Notes under the pieces: model-generated
What the model saw: the letters and a program-made list of their open reading frames with translations, nothing else
Told to the model about the DNA's origin: nothing
Database searches by the model: none
Shown: in pieces, positions 52,489-61,056 of the stretch
How the letters are laid out: the number at the start of each line of letters is the position of its first letter
How positions within the stretch are numbered: position 1 is the first letter of the stretch
Position numbers and translations under genes: made by a program
Source of the DNA: CAYNFS01 sp964396685
GTDB lineage: Bacteria; Patescibacteriota; Doudnabacteria; UBA920; 2-01-FULL-46-14
Length of the DNA: 64,000 nucleotides
Direction: 5' to 3'
Assembly: GCA_964396685.1 (NCBI GenBank)
Contig: CAYNFS010000001.1
Location: 62,001-126,000, forward strand

Positions 52489-55017
52489 TCATCCGCATTT
52501 CGAAAACCCGCAGACATCGCAGGTCATGCAGCCTTCTTTCATGGTAAGCGTTGGGTTGTCGCAGTCAGGGCAGGCCGGGGCGTAGCCCAAATTGGCAATG
52601 GAAACTTTTGTTTCAGGTTGTGAATAAGCAGAGAATCCTTCTTCGCTATTCTCTTTGAGAACTCCCCCAGCCCCCTCTTTAATCAAAGAGGGGGCAATTG
52701 GCTCTTCTTTTCTGCCGAACTCAAGGGCCAGCTTGGTCTGGCCGCGTTTGATATGAGTTTCCAGGACACGGGCTATGGCGTCAGGAAGCGAGTGGATGGG
52801 ACCGCCGTTTGAAAAAGCGATATCCGGCCCTCTGATCCCTTTGAGCTGGTCAATGACGTCGGCAATGGAAATCCCGGAGCGCAGTCCCAGAGAGATGAGG
52901 CGGCAAATGGCTTCAGTCTGGGCCTGGAAAAAACCTCCGGCTTTGCCGAGTTGCGAAAATACCTCAAACGGCCCGTGCTCGTCTTCGTTGATGGTCACGA
53001 AAAGATTGCCGTAGGAAGTCCGCACCCGATAAGTCAGACCGCGCATTACATCCGGCCGCTCACGCACCATACTTGTTTTGGTATGTCCATTCACCACTTT
53101 CCCCGTAAGAACTTTGGCCGCCACTTCGGCAATGTCTGCCTTGCCAAGTTCTGTTGCGAGCGAAACATGCTCTTTGCCTGGAGCCAAACTTTTGGCTTTG
53201 TCCAAGTTTTTATTAAGATTTAAAACCTGCACTTGCCTTGAGCCGTCGCGATACAAAGTACAGCCTTTGCAGCCAAGCTGCCAGGCCAGAATATAGCCGT
53301 CCTTGATGTCCTGTACCGTGGCCTCATTTGGGAAATTAATGGTCTTGCTGATGGAATTCTCCACGTGTTTCTGGAAAGCCGCCTGCATGCGGATGTGATC
53401 AGGTGCCCCTATATCCATTGCCACCCGGAAAGTGTCTTTGATATCAGAAGGAATACCTTCGATGTTTTGCAGGGAGCCTTCGTGAATGATTTTTCCCATC
53501 AAGGCCTGGTCATATAGACCGCGCTGCCGCAAAGCTTCCTCCAGATACCGGTTCACGTACTTATAAGTATGCCCGTCTTTGTCCTGCTTGGTGTAGGAAA
53601 GCGCAAACTGCGGTTCAATTCCGGAGGAAGTGTCAAAAAACATGGAGATGGAACCAGTGGGGGCTACTGTCGTAACCATGGTATTGCGCCGTTTGATCCC
53701 ACCAGCTGCCCAAGTTGAATCTTTCCAATGAGGAAATGCGCCTTTTTCTTCTCCCAGTGCCGTTGAGGCGCGGTGCGCTTCCTCCTGAATTGTTTTCATG
53801 ACAAGCTCCCCGGTCTCAAAACCGGCCGGGGAATCATATCTTAAGTTAAGCTGAAACAGCATGTCGGCAAAACCCATGACGCCAAGGCCGACGCGACGGG
53901 TATTTCTGGACATCTCCTGAACCTCTGGCACGGGGTAATCAAAAAGTTCAATTACATTGTCCAAAAATCTGGTGGAAACCATGGTGACATGCTCGAGCCT
54001 TTTCAAATCCAGCTTGCCTCCTCTCACAAATGCCGCGAGATTGATCGAGCCCAGATTACACACATCATAAGGGGGAAGCCCCTGCTCGCCGCACGGATTG
54101 GTGGCCTCAATCGGCGTAGCCGGCATGGTATTGTTGCGGTTGAAAGTGTCCAGAAAAATTACTCCCGGCTCGCCGTTGTGCCACGCGTTTTCCACGATTT
54201 CGTTGTAAAGCTCCCCGGCTGTCATGTCCGCTTCTTTGATTTCTACGACAATCCCGTGGCGGTCGCGGGTGATGCGCCGAGGCTTCATCCTCATGCCGTT
54301 AAACCGGCAAAGCCACGGCTCATTGGGTCTTTCCGTGACGGCTTTCATAAACTCATCCGTCATCCCCACGGAGATGTTAAAGTTTCGGATATCTCCCTCT
54401 ACGCGCTTGCAATGCACAAAATCCAAAATATCCGGATGATCCACCGGCAAAATCGCCATGTTGGCTCCGTGCCGGCCCTGCTGTTTGATGACGCCAAAGG
54501 CTTGGTTATAAACTTGCAAAAAAGAAACCGGACCCGAAGCCATGCCAACCGAGGTTTTGACCACAGTGCCGGCCGGGCGCAGCCGGCCGAAAGAAAAGCC
54601 TAAGCCCGAGCCTGCTTTTTGCAAAAGCGCGGCGTCTTTGAGAGTTTTGAAAATCCCTTCCATACTGTCTTCAACGGGCAGGACAATGCAGTTGGCCACG
54701 ACCGGGCTGGGCGCGCCGGCATTGGTGATGGTGCGGCCGGCCGGGGTGAATTCCTTGTTTGCCAGAATTTCAAAAAATTCCCGCTCCCAATGCAAAAAAT
54801 CTTTCTCGCTTGAAGCGACCGCGTGGGCGATGCGGTGAATCATCTCGCTTGGGGTTTCTTGACTGCCGTCATCGCGTTTGACCAAGTAGCGCTTTTTCAT
54901 CATTCTCAAAGCGTTTTCCGAAAATGATTTGTTGACGCTTTCAGCCTCTTTATGAGTCATAAACTCATAAACGTGCTTTTCGATCTCGACTAGTTGCAAT
55001 TGTTTTTTGGCAGTCAT
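52489..55017 (-). CDS. nrdJ: Adenosylcobalamin-dependent (class II) ribonucleotide reductase
   Basis: 842 residues. Reduces ribonucleotides using AdoCbl to generate the radical. Visible: substrate and active-site segments TITNAGAPSPVVANCIVLP (first redox Cys), NPCGEQGLPPYDVCNLGSINLAAFV with the N-x-C-x-E radical site, TVAPTGSISMFFDTSSGIEP, and a C-terminal Cys-rich tail (ACPDCDNPTLTMKEGCMTCDVCGFSKCG). A family A repeat at 52662-52694 adds the peptide APSLIKEGAGG in the linker before the tail. Paired with cobO for cofactor supply and with nrdR for control. Confidence 0.95.
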   Translation of the reverse strand: MTAKKQLQLVEIEKHVYEFMTHKEAESVNKSFSENALRMMKKRYLVKRDDGSQETPSEMIHRIAHAVASSEKDFLHWEREFFEILANKEFTPAGRTITNAGAPSPVVANCIVLPVEDSMEGIFKTLKDAALLQKAGSGLGFSFGRLRPAGTVVKTSVGMASGPVSFLQVYNQAFGVIKQQGRHGANMAILPVDHPDILDFVHCKRVEGDIRNFNISVGMTDEFMKAVTERPNEPWLCRFNGMRMKPRRITRDRHGIVVEIKEADMTAGELYNEIVENAWHNGEPGVIFLDTFNRNNTMPATPIEATNPCGEQGLPPYDVCNLGSINLAAFVRGGKLDLKRLEHVTMVSTRFLDNVIELFDYPVPEVQEMSRNTRRVGLGVMGFADMLFQLNLRYDSPAGFETGELVMKTIQEEAHRASTALGEEKGAFPHWKDSTWAAGGIKRRNTMVTTVAPTGSISMFFDTSSGIEPQFALSYTKQDKDGHTYKYVNRYLEEALRQRGLYDQALMGKIIHEGSLQNIEGIPSDIKDTFRVAMDIGAPDHIRMQAAFQKHVENSISKTINFPNEATVQDIKDGYILAWQLGCKGCTLYRDGSRQVQVLNLNKNLDKAKSLAPGKEHVSLATELGKADIAEVAAKVLTGKVVNGHTKTSMVRERPDVMRGLTYRVRTSYGNLFVTINEDEHGPFEVFSQLGKAGGFFQAQTEAICRLISLGLRSGISIADVIDQLKGIRGPDIAFSNGGPIHSLPDAIARVLETHIKRGQTKLALEFGRKEEPIAPSLIKEGAGGVLKENSEEGFSAYSQPETKVSIANLGYAPACPDCDNPTLTMKEGCMTCDVCGFSKCG
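52662..52694. repeat. Family A-like element inside nrdJ
   Basis: GCCCCCTCTTT-AATC-AAAGAGGGGGC perfect palindrome with an extra CTCCCCC to its left; in frame in the NrdJ linker. Confidence 0.82.
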
Positions 55018-55045
55018 ATCTTTGATTATTGATAATAATTATTGA

Positions 55046-55492
55046 TTATAATTTTTGCAGTTCCTTCTTAAACTCTTCTATATCCTCAAACTGTCGGTAG
55101 ACTGACGCGAAGCGGATGTAGGCCACTTGGTCGTATTTTTTGAGTTTTCGCACCACGATATTGCCGATTTCTTTGGATTAAATCTTGTTGTCTTTCGTTT
55201 TGCGCTGGATTTCCTGCTCAATTTCCGAAACCAGCTGCTTGAAAGTCTCTGCCGTTACCGGCCGTTTCTCCAAAGCCTTGTGCAGTCCGGCTTCCAATTT
55301 TTCTTTCGAATAGGGCTCCACCGAACCATTGCGCTTTGTGACCTCCAGATCCAAAATTTCCACTTCTTCGTAGGTGGAAAAGCGGAATTCGCAAGACTCG
55401 CACTCTCTACGCCGCCTGATGGAAAGCCCGTCCGTGGCGACCCGCGAGTCAATGACTTTGGTCTCGGGATGAGAGCAATAGGGACACTGCAT
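55046..55492 (-). pseudogene. nrdR: NrdR repressor gene with one in-frame TAA
   Basis: NrdR represses ribonucleotide reductase genes with ATP/dATP as signals. The 148-codon frame is continuous except for TAA at 55178-55180 (codon 105). Before it: zinc ribbon CPYCSHPETKVIDSR...CESCEFRFSTYE and most of the ATP-cone. After it, in the same frame: SKEIGNIVVRKLKKYDQVAYIRFASVYRQFEDIEEF, the highly conserved NrdR C-terminus. It could be a recent nonsense mutation (for example GAA to TAA), a sequencing error, or a case of readthrough. It lies upstream of nrdJ on the same strand. Confidence 0.85.
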
Positions 55493-55498
55493 AACTTT

Positions 55499-55600
55499 AC
55501 GAATTACTAATCACTACGAATATACGAATGAATTTAAGACACACCCGCTTTCCCATAAAAATGGGTTTATTCGTATATTCGTAAAAATTCGTATTTCGTA
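55499..55600. repeat. A/T-rich inverted repeat (ATTCGTATATTCGTA type) in the nrdR leader
   Basis: ACGAATTACTAATCACTACG and CGAATATACGAAT on the left, ATTCGTATATTCG and ATTCGTATTTCGT on the right; they form a long imperfect stem in the transcribed leader. Confidence 0.65.
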
Positions 55601-55634
55601 AAACTTTGTTTTGGTTTCAAAGGGCTTGGAAGAA

Positions 55635-55690
55635 CCCAACATCTTGTGGTTCCACTAGGAACAATACAACTAGATATAGTTTTCTGTCAA
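55635..55690 (-). promoter_or_regulatory. nrdR-nrdJ promoter with tandem NrdR-box-like palindromes
   Basis: TTGACA (55685-55690), 18 bp, TATTGT (55661-55666). Box 1 (55667-55682), with ACTATATCTAGT on the minus strand, fills the spacer; box 2 (55635-55650), with CACAAGATGTTG, lies after the start site. Their centres are 32 bp apart, about three helical turns, the known spacing of NrdR box pairs. Confidence 0.7.
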
Positions 55691-55783
55691 CCCCACAAGA
55701 ATTAACAAAAAGTGGGGTGAAATCACATGATTTCATCCCACTTCCCTATTTTTATCCACAAACACGAGATCCTTCGCCTGCTG

Positions 55784-55915
55784 GCTCAGGATGACTTCGA
55801 CCTTCGTCAAGGTCATTTCACCTTTTTCCTGATGAAGGCGGGCCTGCCCGCCGAAATTACCTAAAGCAGACGAGATTCTATCACTTCGCTACAGAATGAC
55901 AGGCTCAAAGGGATT
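55784..55915. repeat. Family D repeat stretch before the ftsZ 3' end
   Basis: GAGATCCTTCGCC...GGCTCAGGATGAC and CGACCTTCGTCAAGGTCATTT inverted arms, then AGATTCTATCACTTCG...CAGAATGACAGG. No gene. Confidence 0.65.
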
Positions 55916-57077
55916 ATTTCATTTTCTTGCGGATGAAGGCGGGAATATCCAGCTCTGACTGCTCCTCGTCTTCTTCCTCTTGATCCAATGCTTTGTGCGC
56001 AAACACTGGCTCGCGGGCTTCCCGCATCTCGGCCGGCTCAATAAAGCCCAAAGAACTGGCAATCGCATGCTTGGGACTCGGTTTTTTGCGCGCAACTTCG
56101 TCAAAACCGGTGGCAATTACGGTAATTCTTACCTCATCGCTTATCGCATCGTCAATTACGGCACCAAAAATAATTTTGGCGTCAGAGTCCACGCTTCTGG
56201 TGATGATCTTGGCGGCCTCGTCCACTTCGTACATGCCAAGATCTTTGCCGCCCGTGACATTAAATAATACGCCCTTCGCCCCGTCAATCGATACTTCCAA
56301 AAGCGGTGAGTCAATGGCGGCTTTTGCGGCCTCCACCGCGCGGTTTTCGCCAGTTCCTTTGCCAATGCCCATGAGTGCCGAGCCGGCATCCGCCATGACG
56401 CTTTTAACATCGGCAAAATCCACATTGATAAGCCCCGGCGTCGTAACCAGATCAGCAATCCCCTGCACCCCTTGACGCAACACGTCATCCACAGTACGAA
56501 AAGCGTCCAAAAGCGAAGTCTTTTTATCAATAATCTGCAAAATCCGGTCATTAGGGATCACAATGATCGTATCCACCTGCTCCTTAAGCTCCTCCAAAGC
56601 TTTGTCGGCAATCTCCCGCCGCTTAGCTCCTTCAAAAGCGAAAGGCCTAGTCACGACCGCTACCGTCAAAATTCCTTCGTCTTTGGCAAGCTGGGCGACT
56701 ACCGGACCGGCCCCCGAACCCGTTCCTCCACCTAACCCACAAGTGACAAAAACCATATCAGAACCTTTGAGCATCTCCAAAATTTCTTCTTTGTTCTCCT
56801 CGGCGGCCGTGCGCCCCATCTCGGGGTTCATTCCCGCGCCCAAACCGCGGGTCGTCTGCTTGCCGATCTGAACTTTTTTGTCGGCCTTGGAATGATGCAG
56901 AGCCTGGGCGTCGCAATTAACCGCCACAAACTCAACCCCTTCCAGCCCGGCCGTGATCATGCGGTGAATGGCGTTGTGGCCCGAACCACCCACCCCCACG
57001 ACCTTAATTCTGGCAATTGTTTCGATTTTTGGCTTAATCTCCATACGATTATTATTACGTTTCGACGACATAATCAA
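55914..57077 (-). CDS. ftsZ: Cell division GTPase FtsZ
   Basis: 387 residues (a start at MEIKPK, 57044, is also possible). Tubulin-like GTPase that forms the Z ring at midcell. ARIKVVGVGGSGHNAIHRM, the tubulin signature GGGTGSGAGPV (~106), RPFAFEGAKR, TTPGLINVDFADVKSVM and the C-terminal peptide DIPAFIRKKMK that binds FtsA are all present. It lies 38 bp downstream of ftsA. Confidence 0.97.
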   Translation of the reverse strand: MIMSSKRNNNRMEIKPKIETIARIKVVGVGGSGHNAIHRMITAGLEGVEFVAVNCDAQALHHSKADKKVQIGKQTTRGLGAGMNPEMGRTAAEENKEEILEMLKGSDMVFVTCGLGGGTGSGAGPVVAQLAKDEGILTVAVVTRPFAFEGAKRREIADKALEELKEQVDTIIVIPNDRILQIIDKKTSLLDAFRTVDDVLRQGVQGIADLVTTPGLINVDFADVKSVMADAGSALMGIGKGTGENRAVEAAKAAIDSPLLEVSIDGAKGVLFNVTGGKDLGMYEVDEAAKIITRSVDSDAKIIFGAVIDDAISDEVRITVIATGFDEVARKKPSPKHAIASSLGFIEPAEMREAREPVFAHKALDQEEEDEEQSELDIPAFIRKKMK

Positions 57078-57115
57078 ATAATACTAAAGCTAAAAACAAA
57101 AATCAACCCTCAACT

Positions 57116-58363
57116 TTAAGGCAAAAACTGCTTGAAAAATCTGCGCATTTTCTCAATACTGGCGTTCTCCAAAACCTTTCTGGCAAACTTGCTCACTCCT
57201 GCCCCCGCTCGGCGATTCAGATATTCGTCCCCCCACAGCACCAGTCCCACGGCCGTGGCGTATGATGGGTCGTCAACCCGGTCAATGATTGTCGAGATAT
57301 TCAGAGGGAAACCGACTTGCACTGGAAGCCTCAACTCTTTCTTTGCCAGCTCCACGATTCCCGCCATTTTTGCTCCCCCGCCCGTAAGCAAAGCGCCCGC
57401 GGGAAGCTGGCCGTCCCGGCCGACAGATTTGAGCGCCTTGTTGACCATGGCAAAAATCTCCTCGAGTCTGGCTTGAATTATCTCCGCCAGATGGTGGCGG
57501 GAGACCTCCCCTTCCTCATTTTTGTCAATTTTGGCAAGGTTGATTTCCTCGTCTTTCTTTATAGCCTGCGGCAAAGCCGAACCATAACCAAGCTTGATTC
57601 TTTCCGCCACATCCACCGCGGTGCGAAGTCCTATGGCGATGTCATTGGTAATGTGCGAAGCTCCGACCGGCAATACCGTGGCATGCAAAAGCTCTGACTC
57701 CTCAAAAGCCACCACTCCTGTCGTTCCCCCTCCCAATTCGATAAGCACGACACCAAGCTCTTTTTGCCGTTTGGTCAGCACCGATTGCGCCGAGGCCAGA
57801 GGAGCCAAGACCAAATCGTCGATCTCAACGCCCCCCTGCATAACGCATTTGGTGAGGTTTTTGATAAAGGGAATGGAAGCTTCAATTATTTGGCTGTCCA
57901 CCTCGAGCCTGATCCCTGTCATCCCTATCGGATCTTTGATGCCAGCTTGGCCGTCAACCGTAAATTCCTTGGGGATGATGTGCAAAATCTCGCGGTTTGT
58001 CGGAATCTGAATGGCCTGGCTGGCGTCAATCACCCGGACAATGTCGTTTTCGGTAATTTCTCCGTCAGCCCTGCCCACTGCGATAACCCCGTGGCTTTCC
58101 AGGGAAGTGACATGGGCGCCATTGACAGCCACCACGGCGTGTTCCGCCGGCAGGCCGGTCATGCGCTCGGCTTTCTCCAAAGCCTGTGAGATCGAAGAGA
58201 CGGCTTCTTCAATGTCAACAATGACCCCTTTGCGAATCCCGCTTGCGGCCGCTTCACCAACTCCGATGATGCTTGGCGGCCCGTTTTCCTCGCGCTTGGC
58301 CACCACAACCCGGATTGTCGTTGACCCTATATCCAAACCGACTAAAACTTCACCAGAATTCAT
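57116..58363 (-). CDS. ftsA: Cell division protein FtsA
   Basis: 415 residues, actin-like ATPase that anchors FtsZ to the membrane. VGLDIGSTTIRVVVAKRE (phosphate 1), VLIELGGGTTGVVAFEES (phosphate 2), GALLTGGGAKMAGIVELA (adenosine motif) and the 1C domain (~80-160). The C-terminus ends in an amphipathic helix (EKMRRFFKQFLP) suited to membrane binding. Overlaps yqeY by 4 bp. Confidence 0.96.
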   Translation of the reverse strand: MNSGEVLVGLDIGSTTIRVVVAKREENGPPSIIGVGEAAASGIRKGVIVDIEEAVSSISQALEKAERMTGLPAEHAVVAVNGAHVTSLESHGVIAVGRADGEITENDIVRVIDASQAIQIPTNREILHIIPKEFTVDGQAGIKDPIGMTGIRLEVDSQIIEASIPFIKNLTKCVMQGGVEIDDLVLAPLASAQSVLTKRQKELGVVLIELGGGTTGVVAFEESELLHATVLPVGASHITNDIAIGLRTAVDVAERIKLGYGSALPQAIKKDEEINLAKIDKNEEGEVSRHHLAEIIQARLEEIFAMVNKALKSVGRDGQLPAGALLTGGGAKMAGIVELAKKELRLPVQVGFPLNISTIIDRVDDPSYATAVGLVLWGDEYLNRRAGAGVSKFARKVLENASIEKMRRFFKQFLP

Positions 58364-58812
58364 GTTTTTGTTAAAGCTTCTTTTACAAGTTCCGAAACTT
58401 TGGCACCTAAGGCTCGGCCTTTGATTTGAGGCATCAAAAGCTTCATAACTTTGCCGAAATCTTGAGGGCTTAAAGCCCGGCTTTGACTTACGGCCTCTTG
58501 AATAAGGCTAGAAAGCTCCTCTAGAGACAAGGGTTCGGGCAGATAAGATTCGAGAATTTGCAGTTCGGCTTTCTCCCGAGCCACAAGATCTTCTCTTCCC
58601 CCGTTTGCAAACTGGGCAATCGAATCCTGATGACGTTTTACGCTTTTCTCAAGCACGCTAATGACGTCTTGGGGGGAAGCGGCGCTTTTTTTTTGAATTT
58701 CCAGATTGTGAATCTCTGAAATCAGCATGCGCAATACCGAAATCCGGGCTTTATCCTGCTTTTTCAAAGCCTCCTTGAGATCTTTATTGACCTGCTCAAA
58801 ACTGATGGTCAT
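58360..58812 (-). CDS. yqeY: GatB/YqeY-domain protein
   Basis: 150 residues. VNKDLKEALKKQDKARISVLRMLISEIHNLEI at the N-terminus and ILESYLPEPLSLEEL...DFGKVMKLLMPQIKGRALGAKVSELVKEAL at the C-terminus match the family, which shares its domain with the tRNA-binding tail of GatB. Free-standing YqeY often follows rpsU, as here. ATGA overlaps on both sides (rpsU, ftsA) indicate one operon. Confidence 0.93.
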   Translation of the reverse strand: MTISFEQVNKDLKEALKKQDKARISVLRMLISEIHNLEIQKKSAASPQDVISVLEKSVKRHQDSIAQFANGGREDLVAREKAELQILESYLPEPLSLEELSSLIQEAVSQSRALSPQDFGKVMKLLMPQIKGRALGAKVSELVKEALTKT

Positions 58813-59057
58813 CTCCTGCTTCGATAAGTCTTTTTGTAAACGACTGGCAGTTTTCCCAATTTTTTAAGCATTTCCCGCTCCTCCGTCAGTGCTACTCTGC
58901 GTCTCGCGCTTACGCGCTTTAAATTGCGGGATTTGGCCGGCTCGTAGAATTGTATTCTGCGCGCACGAACCAGAATACCGCTTTGCTGAATCTTGCGATT
59001 AAAGCGCCTCAAGAGGCTTTCAAATGACTCATTTTCTCTGCGCTTGACTTCAACCAC
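58809..59057 (-). CDS. rpsU: Ribosomal protein bS21
   Basis: 82 residues, longer than the ~70 of many bS21. VEVKRRENESFESLLRRFNRKIQQSGILVRARRIQFYEPAKSRNLKRVSARRRVAL matches the family; the extra basic C-terminal tail (LGKLPVVYKKTYRSRR) adds about 12 residues. First gene of rpsU-yqeY-ftsA(-ftsZ). Confidence 0.93.
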   Translation of the reverse strand: MVEVKRRENESFESLLRRFNRKIQQSGILVRARRIQFYEPAKSRNLKRVSARRRVALTEEREMLKKLGKLPVVYKKTYRSRR

Positions 59058-59148
59058 TTTTCTAAATTCACCCCCTCAAAGAGATAATTATGGAGCCCAC
59101 GGCTAAAGATTTGAATTAATTATAACACGCGAGGTTCAAACCGCCAAA

Positions 59149-60396
59149 CTAGGAACGGCCCAGCCGCTTTTTGACTTCCTCAATAATCCGATCGCGGGAA
59201 AAAATCTCTTGCATGCTGCTGCGCAAATCCCGCAAAATCACCGTTTCGTCCAGCGCCTCTTTTTGTCCGATAATGAGAGCAATTTCTGCCGCCTGCGCCA
59301 AGGCCTCCTTGAGCTGATTTTTAATTCCCGCATTGCCTAGCATGGCGGAAGAAGCCGCAACCCCTGAACGTTTGAGTTCTTGAGCCAAAAGCAAAGCGCG
59401 TCTTGAAGCCGCCGGTCCTAATGCCACGAGGAACACTTCGCAGGTAGCGGCAAAACTGCGCCGCTCATTCGGGATATGAGCCAAAAAAAATTCCGGCACA
59501 GCCAAAAAGCCTAAGATAGGAACCGAAGTCTCCGCTCCCAAATAAGTCGTCCACGAAGAAAAATTGCCGCCAAAGCCCAAAGGAATTTTGGAATTTTGCG
59601 GGAAATTCACCTCAAACAATACCCGCTCCAAAAGCAACTCCCCGGACAGTGCGGGATTAAGCACGTAGGGGATGGCCAGTTCGTCCATGGCCTCGAGCAC
59701 CAAGACCAAGTTTTTCCGGCAAGCCTCATCCAAAAAATCCACAATGGGGGGTGCTCCTGCCAACACCGCCTGACAGGAAACCTTATCGCAGCGCCACGTC
59801 TTCATCGGCCGCTCTTCCAGAGCGCCTAAGCAATCTTGGCACAATTCAAACCGCGACTTCTGCAGATATTCCCGCAGAAGGTTTACATAATCTTTCTGAC
59901 AGGTCTTGCAGCCCAGGCTGTTGATCTCCAATGCAACGTCTGCTAGTCCCAATTCGGCGAAAACCTGAATGACGGCGCTTAAAAGTTCTGCGTGCGCAAT
60001 ACCCGAATCGTCCCCCAGCACAAACATACCAAGCTCATGACTTTTCAAAATCCCGTCCGCCGAAACTGCAAAAACCGGAGCCAAATAGAACCATTTTTCC
60101 ACGTGCGGCCCTCTGGCTTGGTAATTCTCCAAAAAATGTTTCGCTAAAGTCAGAAAATGAGTGGGGTTGAGGACGAGTTCCGGCTGAGTGGTCTCGCCTA
60201 CCTCCAAAATTTTGGCGGCAAAATGATCTTTCAAAACAGGGTGCCGCTCATAGAGGTCTCGCTGTGCAAGGGGGGAAGGCATAATCTGCCAAAACCCGCT
60301 GCTTCGCAGCGTTCGCGCCAGCCAATCCAAACTTTTCTCCAAATCCGCGCTTTGAAGCGGCGCGGCAATTGGCAATGCCTTCGGTTTCCTAGCCAT
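59149..60396 (-). CDS. Catalytically degenerate histidyl-tRNA-synthetase-like paralog
   Basis: 415 residues with a class II core and an HGTP anticodon-binding domain (from ~305). HisRS traits: MPSPLAQRDLYE, LNSLGCKTCQKDYVNLLREYL, Cys pairs near 162-200 and RALLLAQELKRSGV. Active-site elements are lost: motif 2 FR-x-E becomes FAVS, and the His-specific RGLDYY stretch becomes LLLERVLFEVNF. It is unlikely to aminoacylate. It resembles HisZ in losing activity but keeps the anticodon domain that HisZ lacks. A genuine hisS lies at 40448 and a short-form hisG at 41947, so a regulatory role is possible (speculative). Confidence 0.75.
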   Translation of the reverse strand: MARKPKALPIAAPLQSADLEKSLDWLARTLRSSGFWQIMPSPLAQRDLYERHPVLKDHFAAKILEVGETTQPELVLNPTHFLTLAKHFLENYQARGPHVEKWFYLAPVFAVSADGILKSHELGMFVLGDDSGIAHAELLSAVIQVFAELGLADVALEINSLGCKTCQKDYVNLLREYLQKSRFELCQDCLGALEERPMKTWRCDKVSCQAVLAGAPPIVDFLDEACRKNLVLVLEAMDELAIPYVLNPALSGELLLERVLFEVNFPQNSKIPLGFGGNFSSWTTYLGAETSVPILGFLAVPEFFLAHIPNERRSFAATCEVFLVALGPAASRRALLLAQELKRSGVAASSAMLGNAGIKNQLKEALAQAAEIALIIGQKEALDETVILRDLRSSMQEIFSRDRIIEEVKKRLGRS

Positions 60397-60426
60397 AATT
60401 AATCGCTCCGCCTAAGGATTTATTGC

Positions 60427-61008
60427 CTAGTAGGCGGGTACTGTGCTGAAGATTTCAAATTCCCGCACGGGAAAAACCCGAAGATACACGCGCCCCACGA
60501 TGTAGCGGCGAGGCAGCGGTCCCCAGACTCTGGAGTCAGAAGAAGAAAGCCGGTTATCGCCCAAAACGAAATATTCCTCCGCACCAAGCTTGCGGTCAAT
60601 GTTGCCGTAAGTAACACTCCCCTCTTTAAGATACGGCTCATCAAGCAGAAAACCTTCTGGGCTCTGGTCATTGTAAATTTTGGCCATACCATTTTCGATC
60701 ACGATGCGCTCATTGGGAAGAGCAACAAGGCGCTTGATGAAAAACTGGGAAGGGTCGTTGGGAAAACGCAAAACTACCACTTCGCCGCGCATGGGTTCTC
60801 GAAACCGATAAGTAATCTCGTCAATGACGAGATAATTGCCGTCCTCAAAATTTGGCCGCATGGAATCCCCGGTCACCACAAACGGCTGAAACAAAAACCA
60901 GCGGATCGGAATGATGATGGCAACCGCGATCACGAAAATTTTCAAAAAATCAAAGATAAAAAGCGAGACGGCTTGAAATTTATTCTCTTTTTGTGTCTCA
61001 AATTCCAT
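60427..61008 (-). CDS. lepB: Signal peptidase I
   Basis: 193 residues. One N-terminal TM helix (FLKIFVIAVAIIIPIRWFLFQP). Box B: VTGDSMRPNFEDGNYL with the catalytic Ser; RFPNDPSQFFIKRLVALPNER holds the catalytic Lys; Box E: YFVLGDNRLSSSDSRVWG. It cleaves signal peptides on the outer face of the membrane, including presumably those of the proteins at 15455 and 20929. 30 bp before the HisRS-like gene. Confidence 0.96.
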   Translation of the reverse strand: MEFETQKENKFQAVSLFIFDFLKIFVIAVAIIIPIRWFLFQPFVVTGDSMRPNFEDGNYLVIDEITYRFREPMRGEVVVLRFPNDPSQFFIKRLVALPNERIVIENGMAKIYNDQSPEGFLLDEPYLKEGSVTYGNIDRKLGAEEYFVLGDNRLSSSDSRVWGPLPRRYIVGRVYLRVFPVREFEIFSTVPAY

Positions 61009-61056
61009 GAATTTTGGCGAAAATTAGCCCATCTGTTGCTTCATTATACCCTTAAA

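Noticed and set aside
50637..55100. Cobalamin riboswitch near cobO/nrdJ
   Set aside because: No B12-box-like GCCACTG sequence or long conserved leader was seen; gaps between these genes are short.
55178..55180. Alternative genetic code (TAA as sense)
   Set aside because: Many other genes here end with TAA at the expected place, and known CPR code changes affect UGA, while TGA is used as a stop in this window.
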